Shown: piece after piece, positions 33,634 through 42,538 of the stretch
How positions within the stretch are numbered: position 1 is the stretch's first letter
Layout: each line of letters starts with the position of its first letter
DNA from: Streptomyces liliiviolaceus
GTDB lineage: Bacteria > Actinomycetota > Actinomycetes > Streptomycetales > Streptomycetaceae
DNA: 64,000 bases
Reading direction: 5' to 3'
NCBI RefSeq assembly: GCF_018070025.1
Contig: NZ_JAGPYQ010000001.1
Span: 2,914,001-2,978,000 of the forward strand
Position numbers and translations under genes: made by a program
Notes under the pieces: model-generated
What the model saw: the letters and a program-made list of their open reading frames with translations, nothing else
What the model was told of the DNA's origin: nothing
Database searches by the model: none

Positions 33634-35502
33634 GTGCCCGCGATCCCTAACAATGTGCCCGAGCCGAGCCGTACCGCCCCGGCTCAGATCCGCAATTTCT
33701 GCATCATCGCGCACATCGACCACGGCAAGTCCACGCTCGCCGACCGGATGCTCCAGCTGACCGGGGTGGTCGACCAGCGGCAGATGCGTGCTCAGTACCT
33801 CGACCGCATGGACATCGAGCGCGAGCGCGGCATCACCATCAAGTCCCAGGCGGTGCGGCTGCCCTGGGCACCGACCGAGGATCCGGGCAACACCCACATC
33901 CTCAACATGATCGACACCCCCGGGCACGTCGACTTCACGTACGAGGTCTCGCGGTCGCTCGCGGCCTGTGAGGGCACCATCCTCCTCGTGGACGCGGCCC
34001 AGGGCATCGAGGCCCAGACCCTCGCCAACCTCTACCTGGCGATGGAGAACGACCTCACCATCGTCCCGGTGCTGAACAAGATCGACCTGCCGGCCGCCCA
34101 GCCCGAGAAGTTCTCCGAGGAGCTGGCGAATCTCATCGGCTGCCAGCCGGAGGACGTGCTCAAGGTCTCGGCGAAGACCGGCGTCGGCGTGGACGCGCTC
34201 CTGGACCGGGTGGTCCGGGACGTGCCCGCCCCGGTCGGTGTCGCGGACGCGCCCGCCCGCGCGATGATCTTCGACTCGGTCTACGACTCGTACCGCGGTG
34301 TGGTCACCTACGTCCGTGTCATCGACGGCCAGCTCAACAAGCGCGAGCGCATCAGGATGATGTCGACCGGCGCCACGCACGAGCTGCTGGAGATCGGTGT
34401 CTCGTCGCCCGAGATGACCCCGGCCGACGGCATCGGCGTCGGCGAGGTGGGCTACATCATCACCGGCGTGAAGGACGTCCGTCAGTCCAAGGTCGGTGAC
34501 ACGATCACCAGCAAGGAGAAGGGCGCCACCGAGGCCCTCGGCGGGTACAAGGACCCGAAGCCGATGGTCTTCTCCGGGCTGTATCCGCTGGACGGGTCCG
34601 ACTACCCCGACCTGCGCGAGGCGCTGGACAAGCTCCAGCTCAACGACGCGGCCCTGGTCTACGAGCCGGAGACCTCCGCGGCGCTGGGGTTCGGTTTCCG
34701 TGTCGGTTTTCTGGGTCTGCTGCACCTCGACGTCATCCGTGAGCGCCTGGAGCGCGAGTTCAACCTCGAACTCATCGCCACCGCGCCCAACGTGGTCTAC
34801 CGCGTGATCATGGAGGACGGGAAGGAGCACACGGTCACCAACCCGAGCGAGTTCCCCGAGGGCAAGATCGACAAGGTCTTCGAGCCGGTCGTCCGGGCCA
34901 CGATCCTCGCGCCCAGCGAGTTCATCGGTTCGATCATGGAGCTGTGCCAGACCCGCCGCGGCACCCTCCTCGGGATGGACTACCTCTCCGAGGACCGCGT
35001 CGAGATCCGCTACACGCTGCCCCTCGCCGAGATCGTCTTCGACTTCTTCGACAACCTGAAGTCCAAGACCCGCGGCTACGCCTCCCTGGACTACGAGCCC
35101 ACCGGCGAGCAGGACGCCTCGCTGGTGAAGGTCGACATCCTGCTCCACGGCGACCGCGTCGACGCCTTCTCGGCCGTCACGCACAAGGACGCGGCGTACG
35201 CGTACGGCGTGCGGCTCGTCGCCAAGCTGCGCGAGCTGATCCCGCGCCAGGCCTTCGAGATCCCCATCCAGGCGGCCATCGGCTCCCGGGTCATCGCCCG
35301 CGAGACCATCCGCGCCATCCGCAAGGACGTCCTCGCCAAGTGCTACGGCGGTGACATCTCCCGTAAGCGGAAGCTCCTTGAGAAGCAGAAGGAGGGCAAG
35401 AAGCGGATGAAGATGGTGGGCTCTGTGGAGGTTCCGCAAGAGGCCTTCATCGCCGTGCTGTCCAGCGACGAGAACGCCGGCAGCGGCAAGGGCAAGAAGT
35501 AG
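33634..35502 (+). CDS. lepA: Elongation factor 4 (LepA)
   Basis: 622 residues, the usual length. Ribosome-bound GTPase that can back-translocate stalled or misplaced ribosomes. G1 is AHIDHGKST, switch [14 protein letters not shown]3 [15 protein letters not shown]4 NKIDLP. The LepA-specific C-terminal domain is present ([13 protein letters not shown] near the end, and a Lys-rich tail). GTG 33634 has AGGA upstream; the frame is open further upstream (to 33478) but that part is the rpsT/lepA promoter gap. Confidence 0.97.
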   Translation: MPAIPNNVPEPSRTAPAQIRNFCIIAHIDHGKSTLADRMLQLTGVVDQRQMRAQYLDRMDIERERGITIKSQAVRLPWAPTEDPGNTHILNMIDTPGHVDFTYEVSRSLAACEGTILLVDAAQGIEAQTLANLYLAMENDLTIVPVLNKIDLPAAQPEKFSEELANLIGCQPEDVLKVSAKTGVGVDALLDRVVRDVPAPVGVADAPARAMIFDSVYDSYRGVVTYVRVIDGQLNKRERIRMMSTGATHELLEIGVSSPEMTPADGIGVGEVGYIITGVKDVRQSKVGDTITSKEKGATEALGGYKDPKPMVFSGLYPLDGSDYPDLREALDKLQLNDAALVYEPETSAALGFGFRVGFLGLLHLDVIRERLEREFNLELIATAPNVVYRVIMEDGKEHTVTNPSEFPEGKIDKVFEPVVRATILAPSEFIGSIMELCQTRRGTLLGMDYLSEDRVEIRYTLPLAEIVFDFFDNLKSKTRGYASLDYEPTGEQDASLVKVDILLHGDRVDAFSAVTHKDAAYAYGVRLVAKLRELIPRQAFEIPIQAAIGSRVIARETIRAIRKDVLAKCYGGDISRKRKLLEKQKEGKKRMKMVGSVEVPQEAFIAVLSSDENAGSGKGKK

Positions 35503-35674
35503 CCGCCAGCAACCATCGGGCCAGGCCCGAAATCATGGGCCCGTCGTGCTGTCGCGCGGCGGGCCCGTGCTGTTCGCGGACTGCCTCATTCCGCCCGTCG
35601 TCCGTAGGAAGTGACAGGCCGCCGCCTCTTACGCACCGGGCGGACGGGCTTTACTCTGATCACCACTCGACGTT

Positions 35675-35684
35675 ACTCGCGAGT
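35675..35684. promoter_or_regulatory. Palindromic operator candidate upstream of acyl-CoA ligase
   Basis: Perfect 10-bp palindrome ACTCGCGAGT within TTACTCGCGAGTTAA, 71 nt before the acyl-CoA ligase start. Such sites are common targets of TetR-type regulators; fatty-acid catabolism regulators are plausible owners. No regulator gene is nearby. Confidence 0.35.
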
Positions 35685-35754
35685 TAAACAACGACCGCTA
35701 CTGAGCTAACCGCTACGAGCCAGTCACGCACTGTCGCGGGCCCCGGAGGATGTC

Positions 35755-37641
35755 GTGAGCGACACACAGACCCTGATCGAGAACCGTCCGCCGTCCGTGG
35801 CGGCCCTCTTCCTGGAGCGCGTGGCGGCCACGCCGGACGCCGAGGCGTACCGCTACCCGGTACCGGCGGCCTCGGGCGAGGGGCCGGACGAGTGGAGGTC
35901 GCTGAGCTGGGCGCAGGCGGCCGAGCGGGTCTACGCGATCGCGGCCGGCCTGATCGAACTGGGCGTGCGGCCGGAGCAGCGCGTCGCGCTCGCCTCCTCC
36001 ACCCGCGTCGAGTGGATCCTCGTCGACCTCGGCATCATGTGCGCCGGCGCGGCGACGACGACCGTGTACCCGTCGACCAAGTCCGACGAGTCGGCGTTCA
36101 TCCTCGCCGACTCCGAGAGCAGGGTGCTGGTCGCGGAGGACGCCGAGCAGCTCGCCAAGGCGCGTGAGAAGCGCGCCGAGCTGCCCGAGCTCGGCCATGT
36201 CGTCGTGATCGACTCCGCGGGCGTCGAATCGGCCGCCGACGAGGGCGACTGGGTGATCGGCCTCGCCGAGCTGGAGAAGCGCGGTGCCGCGTACCTGGAG
36301 AAGAACCCCGACCTGATCAAGGAGAAGGTCGGGGCGATCACCAAGGACAAGCTCGCCACCCTCATCTACACCTCCGGCACCACCGGCCGCCCCAAGGGCG
36401 TACGGCTGCCGCACGACAACTGGTCGTACATGGCGAAGGCCATCGCCGCGACCGGCCTCGTCGGCAAGGACGACGTCCAGTACCTGTGGCTGCCGCTCGC
36501 CCACGTCTTCGGCAAGGTGCTCACGTCCGGCCAGATCGAGGTCGGGCACGTCACCGCCGTCGACGGCCGCGTGGACAAGATCATCGAGAATCTGCCGGTC
36601 GTGCAACCGACGTACATGGCCGCCGTGCCGCGGATCTTCGAGAAGGTCTACAACGGGGTCGCGGCCAAGGCGCGGGCCGGCGGCGGCGCCAAGTACAAGA
36701 TCTTCCAGTGGGCGGCCGAGGTCTCCCGCGCGTACGCGAAGGCCACCCAGGACAACTTTCGCCGTACCGGTGTCGCCTCCGCGCCCTTCGCCCTGTCGGC
36801 CAAGCACAAGGTCGCCGACACGCTCGTCTTCGCCAAGATCCGCGAGGCCTTCGGCGGCAACCTCCGCGCCTGCGTCTCCGGCAGCGCCGCCCTCGCCCCC
36901 GACATCGGCTACTTCTTCGCGGGCGCCGGCATCCACATCCTGGAGGGGTACGGACTCACGGAGTCGTCCGCGGCCTCCTTCGTGAACCCCGGTGAGGCGT
37001 ACCGCACGGGCACGGTCGGCAAGCCGCTGCCCGGCACCGAGGTGCGCATCGCGGACGACGGCGAGATCCTGCTGCGCGGCCCCGGCATCATGGAGGGCTA
37101 CCAGGGGCTGCCCGACAAGACCGCCGAGGTCCTGGAGTCCGACGGCTGGTTCCACACCGGTGACATCGGCGAGCTGTCCCCGGACGGCTATCTGCGCATC
37201 ACCGACCGCAAGAAGGACCTCATCAAGACGTCCGGCGGCAAGTACATCGCGCCCGCCGAGGTCGAAGGGCAGTTCAAGGCCGTCTGCCCGTACGTCTCCA
37301 ACATCCTCGTGCACGGCGCCGACCGGAACTTCTGCACCGCGCTCATCGCCCTCGACGAGCCGTCGATCCTCGCCTGGGCCGCGGACAACGGCCTGGGCGG
37401 CAAGTCGTACGCCGAGGTGGTCGCCGCGCCCGCGACGGTCGAGCTGATCGACGGATCCGTCAGGACGCTCAACGAGGGCCTCCAGCGCTGGCAGACCATC
37501 AAGAAGTTCAAGCTCCTGCCGCGCGACCTCGACATCGAGCACGGCGAACTGACCCCGAGCCTCAAGCTGAAGCGCCCGGTCGTCGAGCGCGAGTACAAGC
37601 ACCTGATCGATGAGATGTACGCGGGTACGCGCGAGGCGTAG
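35755..37641 (+). CDS. Long-chain acyl-CoA synthetase (FadD15-like)
   Basis: 628 residues. Activates fatty acids to acyl-CoA through an acyl-AMP intermediate. The AMP-binding signature is LIYTSGTTGRPKGVRL. Later motifs are YGLTESSAAS, DGWFHTGDIGELSPDGYLRITDRKKDLIKTSGGKYIAP (hinge and C-terminal Lys region) and QRWQTIKKFKLLPRDL. Start GTG 35755 has GGAGG six bases upstream. A palindrome upstream may be an operator. It converges with the response regulator gene at 37675; only 33 bp separate them. Closest known type: mycobacterial FadD15 and bacterial long-chain ligases of about 600 residues. Confidence 0.93.
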   Translation: MSDTQTLIENRPPSVAALFLERVAATPDAEAYRYPVPAASGEGPDEWRSLSWAQAAERVYAIAAGLIELGVRPEQRVALASSTRVEWILVDLGIMCAGAATTTVYPSTKSDESAFILADSESRVLVAEDAEQLAKAREKRAELPELGHVVVIDSAGVESAADEGDWVIGLAELEKRGAAYLEKNPDLIKEKVGAITKDKLATLIYTSGTTGRPKGVRLPHDNWSYMAKAIAATGLVGKDDVQYLWLPLAHVFGKVLTSGQIEVGHVTAVDGRVDKIIENLPVVQPTYMAAVPRIFEKVYNGVAAKARAGGGAKYKIFQWAAEVSRAYAKATQDNFRRTGVASAPFALSAKHKVADTLVFAKIREAFGGNLRACVSGSAALAPDIGYFFAGAGIHILEGYGLTESSAASFVNPGEAYRTGTVGKPLPGTEVRIADDGEILLRGPGIMEGYQGLPDKTAEVLESDGWFHTGDIGELSPDGYLRITDRKKDLIKTSGGKYIAPAEVEGQFKAVCPYVSNILVHGADRNFCTALIALDEPSILAWAADNGLGGKSYAEVVAAPATVELIDGSVRTLNEGLQRWQTIKKFKLLPRDLDIEHGELTPSLKLKRPVVEREYKHLIDEMYAGTREA

Positions 37642-37674
37642 TCGCCCTGGTGGTTCGCAGGGGGCGGGGCGGGG

Positions 37675-38259
37675 TCACAGGCCCCGTCCCCTGCGCATCT
37701 CGCGCAGCAGGTCCTCCATGTGGCGTACGTGGCGGCGCAGTTCGGTGGTGTCGGTGGGACCGTCGGCCGACAGGTCGGCGCCGATCGCGTGCAGCCGCCG
37801 GGCGAGTTCGTCGAACTGCGCCTGCTCGTGGGTGAGCATCCGCTCCAACTGCTGGTTCTTGCGGTGCAGATCGAGGAACACGGTGACCTTGGCGCGCAGC
37901 ACCCAGGGGTCGAACGGCTTGGTGAGATAGTCGGCGGCTCCGGTGGCGTACCCGCGGAACGCGTAGCCCGCGTCGGAGTCCGTGCCGGTCAGGAAGATGA
38001 TCGGTACGTCCTTCGTCTGGTCGAGCCGCTTGATGTTCGCGGCGGTCTCGAACCCGTCCATGCCCGGCATACGGATGTCGAGCAGGACGACCGCGAACCG
38101 CTGCCGCAGCAGAGCCTTCATCGCCTCCTCGCCCGAACGGGCGCGTACGAGCGGCTCGTTGAGGGACCCCAGGACGGCCTCCAGCGCGATCAGATTGTCC
38201 TCCATGTCGTCCACGAGGAGAATGCTGGCGCGCTCGTCGGTCGATGCCTCAGTGCTCAT
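37675..38259 (-). CDS. Response regulator without DNA-binding domain
   Basis: 194 residues. A receiver domain (about 12-130) has acidic pocket DD (LLVDDME), phospho-acceptor D61 in VVLLDIRMPGMDG, Thr in FLTGTDS and Lys in DYLTKPF. The C-terminal 65 residues form a coiled-coil-like helix (LHRKNQQLERMLTHEQAQFDELARRLHAIG) and a basic end (RRGRGL). It starts 18 nt after the hybrid kinase gene, so the two are co-transcribed. With no output domain it probably acts by protein contact or as a phosphorelay partner for the kinase. Confidence 0.9.
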   Translation of the reverse strand: MSTEASTDERASILLVDDMEDNLIALEAVLGSLNEPLVRARSGEEAMKALLRQRFAVVLLDIRMPGMDGFETAANIKRLDQTKDVPIIFLTGTDSDAGYAFRGYATGAADYLTKPFDPWVLRAKVTVFLDLHRKNQQLERMLTHEQAQFDELARRLHAIGADLSADGPTDTTELRRHVRHMEDLLREMRRGRGL

Positions 38260-38277
38260 GGTGATCGATTGCCTGCC

Positions 38278-41200
38278 TCATTCGGTCGTCGGCGGGACGG
38301 CGGGTTCCTCCGAGGTGGCGGCCCCCGCGGTGACGGTGGTGGCGGTGGCGTCCCCGTGCTCCTGGCCGTCAGCGCCCTCTGGGTCCAGGAGGGCGCAGAC
38401 GACGGTCAGCAGCTGGTCGACGTCCACCGGCTTGGGTACGTAGTCGTTCGCACCGCGCGCGATGGACTTCTCGCGGTCGCCCGGCATCGCCTTGGCGGTG
38501 AGGGCGACGATGGGAAGTCCGGCCCAGCGCGGGGTGCGGCGGATGACGGAGATGGTCTCGTAACCATCCATCTCCGGCATCATGATGTCCATCAGGACGA
38601 GTCCTACATCGGGATTGCGCTCCAGGGCCTCGATGCCCTCGCGGCCGTTCTCCGCGTACAGGACGGGCATGCCGACCCGGCCCAGTACGTGGGTGAGGGC
38701 GAAGACGTTACGGATGTCGTCGTCCACGATCAGCACCCGGCGCCCCGGCAGGACCTGGCCCGCGCGGCCCGTCTTCCACTCCTCCAGTTTGGTGGTCGCG
38801 GGCCAGCTGTCGTCCTGGTCGTGGACGGTGAAGGGTTCGACGGACAACTGCTCGGGCAGGGTCAGGTCCTGGTCCTCGACGCCGGGCCCGGTCGGCAGAT
38901 GGCCGGGGCTGACGACCGGCACGTACAGCGTGAAGGTGGAACCCTCGCCGGGCACGCTCTCGGCGATGATGCGGCCGCCCAGCAGGCCCGCGATCTCCCG
39001 GCTGATGGACAGACCGAGGCCCGTGCCGCCGTACTTGCGGTTCGTCGTGCCGTCGGCCTGCTGGAACGCCTCGAAGATCACGGGGAGTTTCTCCGCCGCG
39101 ATGCCGATGCCCGTGTCGGAGACGGCGAACGCGATGACGTTGTCACTGCTCTCCCGGGTGAGGTGGGGCTCGGGGTTCTCGACGCGGGTCACGCGCAGTT
39201 CGACCCGGCCGGACGCGGTGAACTTGATCGCGTTCGACAGGAGGTTGCGCAGGATCTGCTGGAGCCGCTGCTCGTCCGAGAACATCTCGCGCGGTACGTC
39301 CTCGCCGACCTCCACCTCGAAGGTGAGGCCCCGGTCGAGGGTGAGCGGGCGGAAGGTGGCGTGGACGTAGTCGAGCAGCTTGATCAGGGGCAGCTTCTTG
39401 GGGCGTACGTCCATCCGGCCGGCCTCGATCTTCGAGAGGTCGAGGATGTCGTTGATGAGCTGGAGGAGGTCCGAGCCCGAGCGGTGGATCGTCGCCGCGA
39501 ACTGCACCTCCTGGTCGGAGAGATGGCCGTCCGGGTTGTCGGAGAGCAGCCGGGCGAGGATCAGCAGCGAGTTGAGCGGGGTGCGCAGCTCGTGCGACAT
39601 GTTCGCCAGGAACTCCGACTTGTACTGCGAGGAGGTGGCCAGCAGAGCCGCCTTCTCCTCCAGTTCCGCGTTCGAGCGCTGCAACTCGGCCTGCTGGGAC
39701 TGGAGTTCGTCCGAGCGGTCCTGCAACTGGATCGCCAGGCGCTGGGACTCGCCGAGCAGGGACTCCGTACGGGAGTTGGCGATGATGGTGTTGATCGCGA
39801 CACCGATGGTGTTCACGAACTGGTCGAAGAACGCCAGGTGGACGTCGGAGAAGCGGGAGAACGAGGCGAGTTCGATGACACCGAGGAGCTTGTCCTCGAA
39901 GAGGATCGGGATGATGACGACGCTCGCGGGCGCCGCCTCGCCCAGACCGCTGTTGATCTTGATGTAGTCCGGCGGGGCCTCCTCCACCAGGATCCGCTTC
40001 TTCTCGCTCGCGGCCTGCCGTACGAGCCCGTGCACCGGCATGCCGCCGGTGTCGACCGTCGCGCTCTGCGCCGCGCCGTATCCGGCGATGAAGGCGAGAC
40101 CCTTGGTGGGCACGACCGTCTGCAGGGTCGACTTGTCCTCCTCCGGGTCGGCCAGGAAGAAGGCGCCGAACTGCGCGTTCACCAGCGGGGTCAGCTCGCG
40201 CAGGATCAGGTCCGCGACCTCCATCAGGTCCCGGTGGCCCTGCATGAGGGCGGCCAGACGGGCGAGGTTCGACTCCAGCCAGTCCTTGGCGCGGGTGGTC
40301 TCGCGGAGGTTGGCCACCATGAGGTTGATGTTGTCCTTGAGCTCGTCGACCTCGCCCTGCGTCTCCACCGTGATGGAGCGGGACATGTCGCCCTGGGCCA
40401 CCGCGGACGCCACCTCGGCGATCGCGCGGACCTGGGTCGTGAGGTTCGACGCCAGCTCGTTCACGTTCGTCGTCAGCCGCTTCCAGGTGCCGTACACACC
40501 CTCGACCCGCGCCTGACCGCCGAGCTGGCCCTCGGAACCCACCTCGCGGGCCACGCGGGTGACCTCGGAGGAGAACGACGACAGCGTGTCCACCATCGTG
40601 TTGATGGTGGTCTTCAGCTCCAGGATCTCGCCGCGCGCGTCGACGTCGATCTTCTTCGACAGGTCGCCCTGCGCCACCGCCGTTGCGACCTGCGCGATGT
40701 TGCGGACCTGCGAGGTCAGGTTGTCCGCCATGTAGTTGACGTTGTCGGTGAGGTCGCGCCACACGCCGGAGACGCCGAGGACCCGGGCCCGGCCGCCGAG
40801 CCGGCCGTCGGTGCCGACCTCGCGGGCCACCCTCGTCACCTCGTCGGCGAAGGCGCGCAGCTGCTCCACCATCGTGTTGACGGTGTCCTTCAGCTCCAGG
40901 ATCTCGCCGCGCGCGTCCACGGTGATCTTCTTGGAGAGGTCGCCGTTGGCGACGGCCGTGGTCACCTGGGCGATGTTGCGGACCTGCGAGGTGAGGTTCA
41001 GGGCCATGAAGTTGACGTTGTCGGTGAGGTCCTTCCAGACGCCGGAGACGCCGCGGACCTGGGCCTGACCGCCGAGGTTGCCCTCGGTGCCGACCTCGCG
41101 GGCGACGCGGGTGACCTCGTCGGCGAAGGCGGAGAGCTGGTCGACCATCGTGTTGATGGTCGACTTCAGCTCCAGGATCTCGCCCTTCGCCTCGACCGTG

Positions 41201-42435
41201 ATCTTCTTGCCGAGGTCGCCCTGGGCCACGGCGGTGGACACGAGCGCGATGTTGCGGACCTGCGAGGTCAGGTTGTCCGCCATGAAGTTGACGTTGTCGG
41301 TGAGGTCCTTCCACACTCCGGAGACGCCGCGGACCTGGGCCCGGCCGCCGAGGTTGCCCTCGGTGCCGACCTCGCGGGCGACGCGGGTGACCTCGTCGGC
41401 GAAGGCGGAGAGCTGGTCGACCATCGTGTTGATGGTGGACTTCAGCTCCAGGATCTCGCCCTGGGCGCCGACGGTGATCTTCTGGCTCAGGTCGCCGTTG
41501 GCGACGGCCGTGGTCACCTGGGCGATGTTGCGGACCTGCGAGGTGAGGTTCGACGCCATGAAGTTGACGTTGTCGGTCAGGTCCTTCCACACCCCGGACA
41601 CACCGCGCACCTGGGCCCGGCCGCCCAGCTCGCCCATCGTGCCGACCTCGCGGGCGACGCGGGTGACCTCGTCGGCGAAGGCGGACAGCTGCTCGACCAT
41701 CGTGTTCACGGTCAGCTTCAGTTCGAGCAGTTCACCGGTCGCCTCGACCGTCACCGTGCGGGTCAGGTCGCCGCGCGCCACCGCCGTCGTCACCAGGGCG
41801 ATGTCACGGACCTGCGCGGTCAGCCGGGACGCCATCGTGTTGACCGCCTCGGTCACGTCCCGCCAACTGCCGGACAGACCCGTCACCTTGGCCCGGCCGC
41901 CGAGCCGGCCCTCGGTGCCGACCTCGCGCGCGACCCGGGTGACCTCTCCCGTGAACAGGGACAGCTGGTCGACCATCTTGTTGACGGCCCGTCCCAGGCG
42001 CCGCAGATCGCCCCGGAGCTGACGGTTGCCGTCGTGCAGGTCGACGCGCTGGGTCAGATCACCGCCCGCCACCGCGTCCAGGACCCGGGTCGCGTTCGCG
42101 GCCGGCGCCACCAGGGCGTCGAGCAGCTGGTTCACGTCGTTGACCCGGGTCGTCCAGTGGCCCTGCCCCGGGCTCGCGGCGAGCCGCTCGTCCAGCCGGC
42201 CGTGGCGCACGATCTCACGGCGGACGCGCTGGGCCTCCGCGTTGAAGTGCGTACTGCGGTCCACGATCTGGTTGAACACCATGCCGAGCTCGGCCACGAT
42301 GCCGGGTCCCGTCGTCTCGGGCACCTTGCTGAAGTCCCCGTCCCGGGCGGACGTCATCGCGGCCAGGAGGGGACGCAGATCCGATGCACGAATCTGTCCG
42401 TCTCCGAGCACATGCATAGCACTGTTCTCACTCAT
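38278..42435 (-). CDS. Soluble hybrid histidine kinase with a long HAMP array
   Basis: 1385 residues with no signal or membrane segment. Residues about 25-720 are a run of alternating HAMP units: A-type (GDLTxxV/GDLSKKI) at about 125, 222, 314, 406, 498, 590 and 682, spaced 92 residues after the first, with B-type REVGTEGxLGG units between. Then come a GAF domain (about 735-885), a coiled coil (890-935), HisKA with H948 in [11 protein letters not shown], HATPase, and a C-terminal receiver (from 1233) with D1283 in [11 protein letters not shown]. The layout resembles fungal group III (Nik1-type) osmosensor kinases. The response regulator follows 18 nt downstream and a SpoIIE-type phosphatase is divergent. 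ATG 42435 was chosen because protein-like sequence begins there. Confidence 0.93.
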   Translation of the reverse strand: MSENSAMHVLGDGQIRASDLRPLLAAMTSARDGDFSKVPETTGPGIVAELGMVFNQIVDRSTHFNAEAQRVRREIVRHGRLDERLAASPGQGHWTTRVNDVNQLLDALVAPAANATRVLDAVAGGDLTQRVDLHDGNRQLRGDLRRLGRAVNKMVDQLSLFTGEVTRVAREVGTEGRLGGRAKVTGLSGSWRDVTEAVNTMASRLTAQVRDIALVTTAVARGDLTRTVTVEATGELLELKLTVNTMVEQLSAFADEVTRVAREVGTMGELGGRAQVRGVSGVWKDLTDNVNFMASNLTSQVRNIAQVTTAVANGDLSQKITVGAQGEILELKSTINTMVDQLSAFADEVTRVAREVGTEGNLGGRAQVRGVSGVWKDLTDNVNFMADNLTSQVRNIALVSTAVAQGDLGKKITVEAKGEILELKSTINTMVDQLSAFADEVTRVAREVGTEGNLGGQAQVRGVSGVWKDLTDNVNFMALNLTSQVRNIAQVTTAVANGDLSKKITVDARGEILELKDTVNTMVEQLRAFADEVTRVAREVGTDGRLGGRARVLGVSGVWRDLTDNVNYMADNLTSQVRNIAQVATAVAQGDLSKKIDVDARGEILELKTTINTMVDTLSSFSSEVTRVAREVGSEGQLGGQARVEGVYGTWKRLTTNVNELASNLTTQVRAIAEVASAVAQGDMSRSITVETQGEVDELKDNINLMVANLRETTRAKDWLESNLARLAALMQGHRDLMEVADLILRELTPLVNAQFGAFFLADPEEDKSTLQTVVPTKGLAFIAGYGAAQSATVDTGGMPVHGLVRQAASEKKRILVEEAPPDYIKINSGLGEAAPASVVIIPILFEDKLLGVIELASFSRFSDVHLAFFDQFVNTIGVAINTIIANSRTESLLGESQRLAIQLQDRSDELQSQQAELQRSNAELEEKAALLATSSQYKSEFLANMSHELRTPLNSLLILARLLSDNPDGHLSDQEVQFAATIHRSGSDLLQLINDILDLSKIEAGRMDVRPKKLPLIKLLDYVHATFRPLTLDRGLTFEVEVGEDVPREMFSDEQRLQQILRNLLSNAIKFTASGRVELRVTRVENPEPHLTRESSDNVIAFAVSDTGIGIAAEKLPVIFEAFQQADGTTNRKYGGTGLGLSISREIAGLLGGRIIAESVPGEGSTFTLYVPVVSPGHLPTGPGVEDQDLTLPEQLSVEPFTVHDQDDSWPATTKLEEWKTGRAGQVLPGRRVLIVDDDIRNVFALTHVLGRVGMPVLYAENGREGIEALERNPDVGLVLMDIMMPEMDGYETISVIRRTPRWAGLPIVALTAKAMPGDREKSIARGANDYVPKPVDVDQLLTVVCALLDPEGADGQEHGDATATTVTAGAATSEEPAVPPTTE

Positions 42436-42538
42436 GGTGGCCCACTTCGGTAACTCGGTGCTTATGGGCGTAGCCAGTCTGTCACTCTGTCTGCATCGCT
42501 TGGGGCGTATTCGTCCGAACTGCTCAGGGAGACGCACA

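Noticed and set aside
40340..42070. Regular direct repeats that could suggest a CRISPR array
   Set aside because: The 276-bp units are in-frame HAMP codons, not short repeats with unique spacers.
37720..42453. Plus-strand open frame of 1577 codons antisense to the hybrid kinase
   Set aside because: Antisense shadow of the repetitive kinase gene at high GC; no start signal, no family motif, composition set by the opposite frame.
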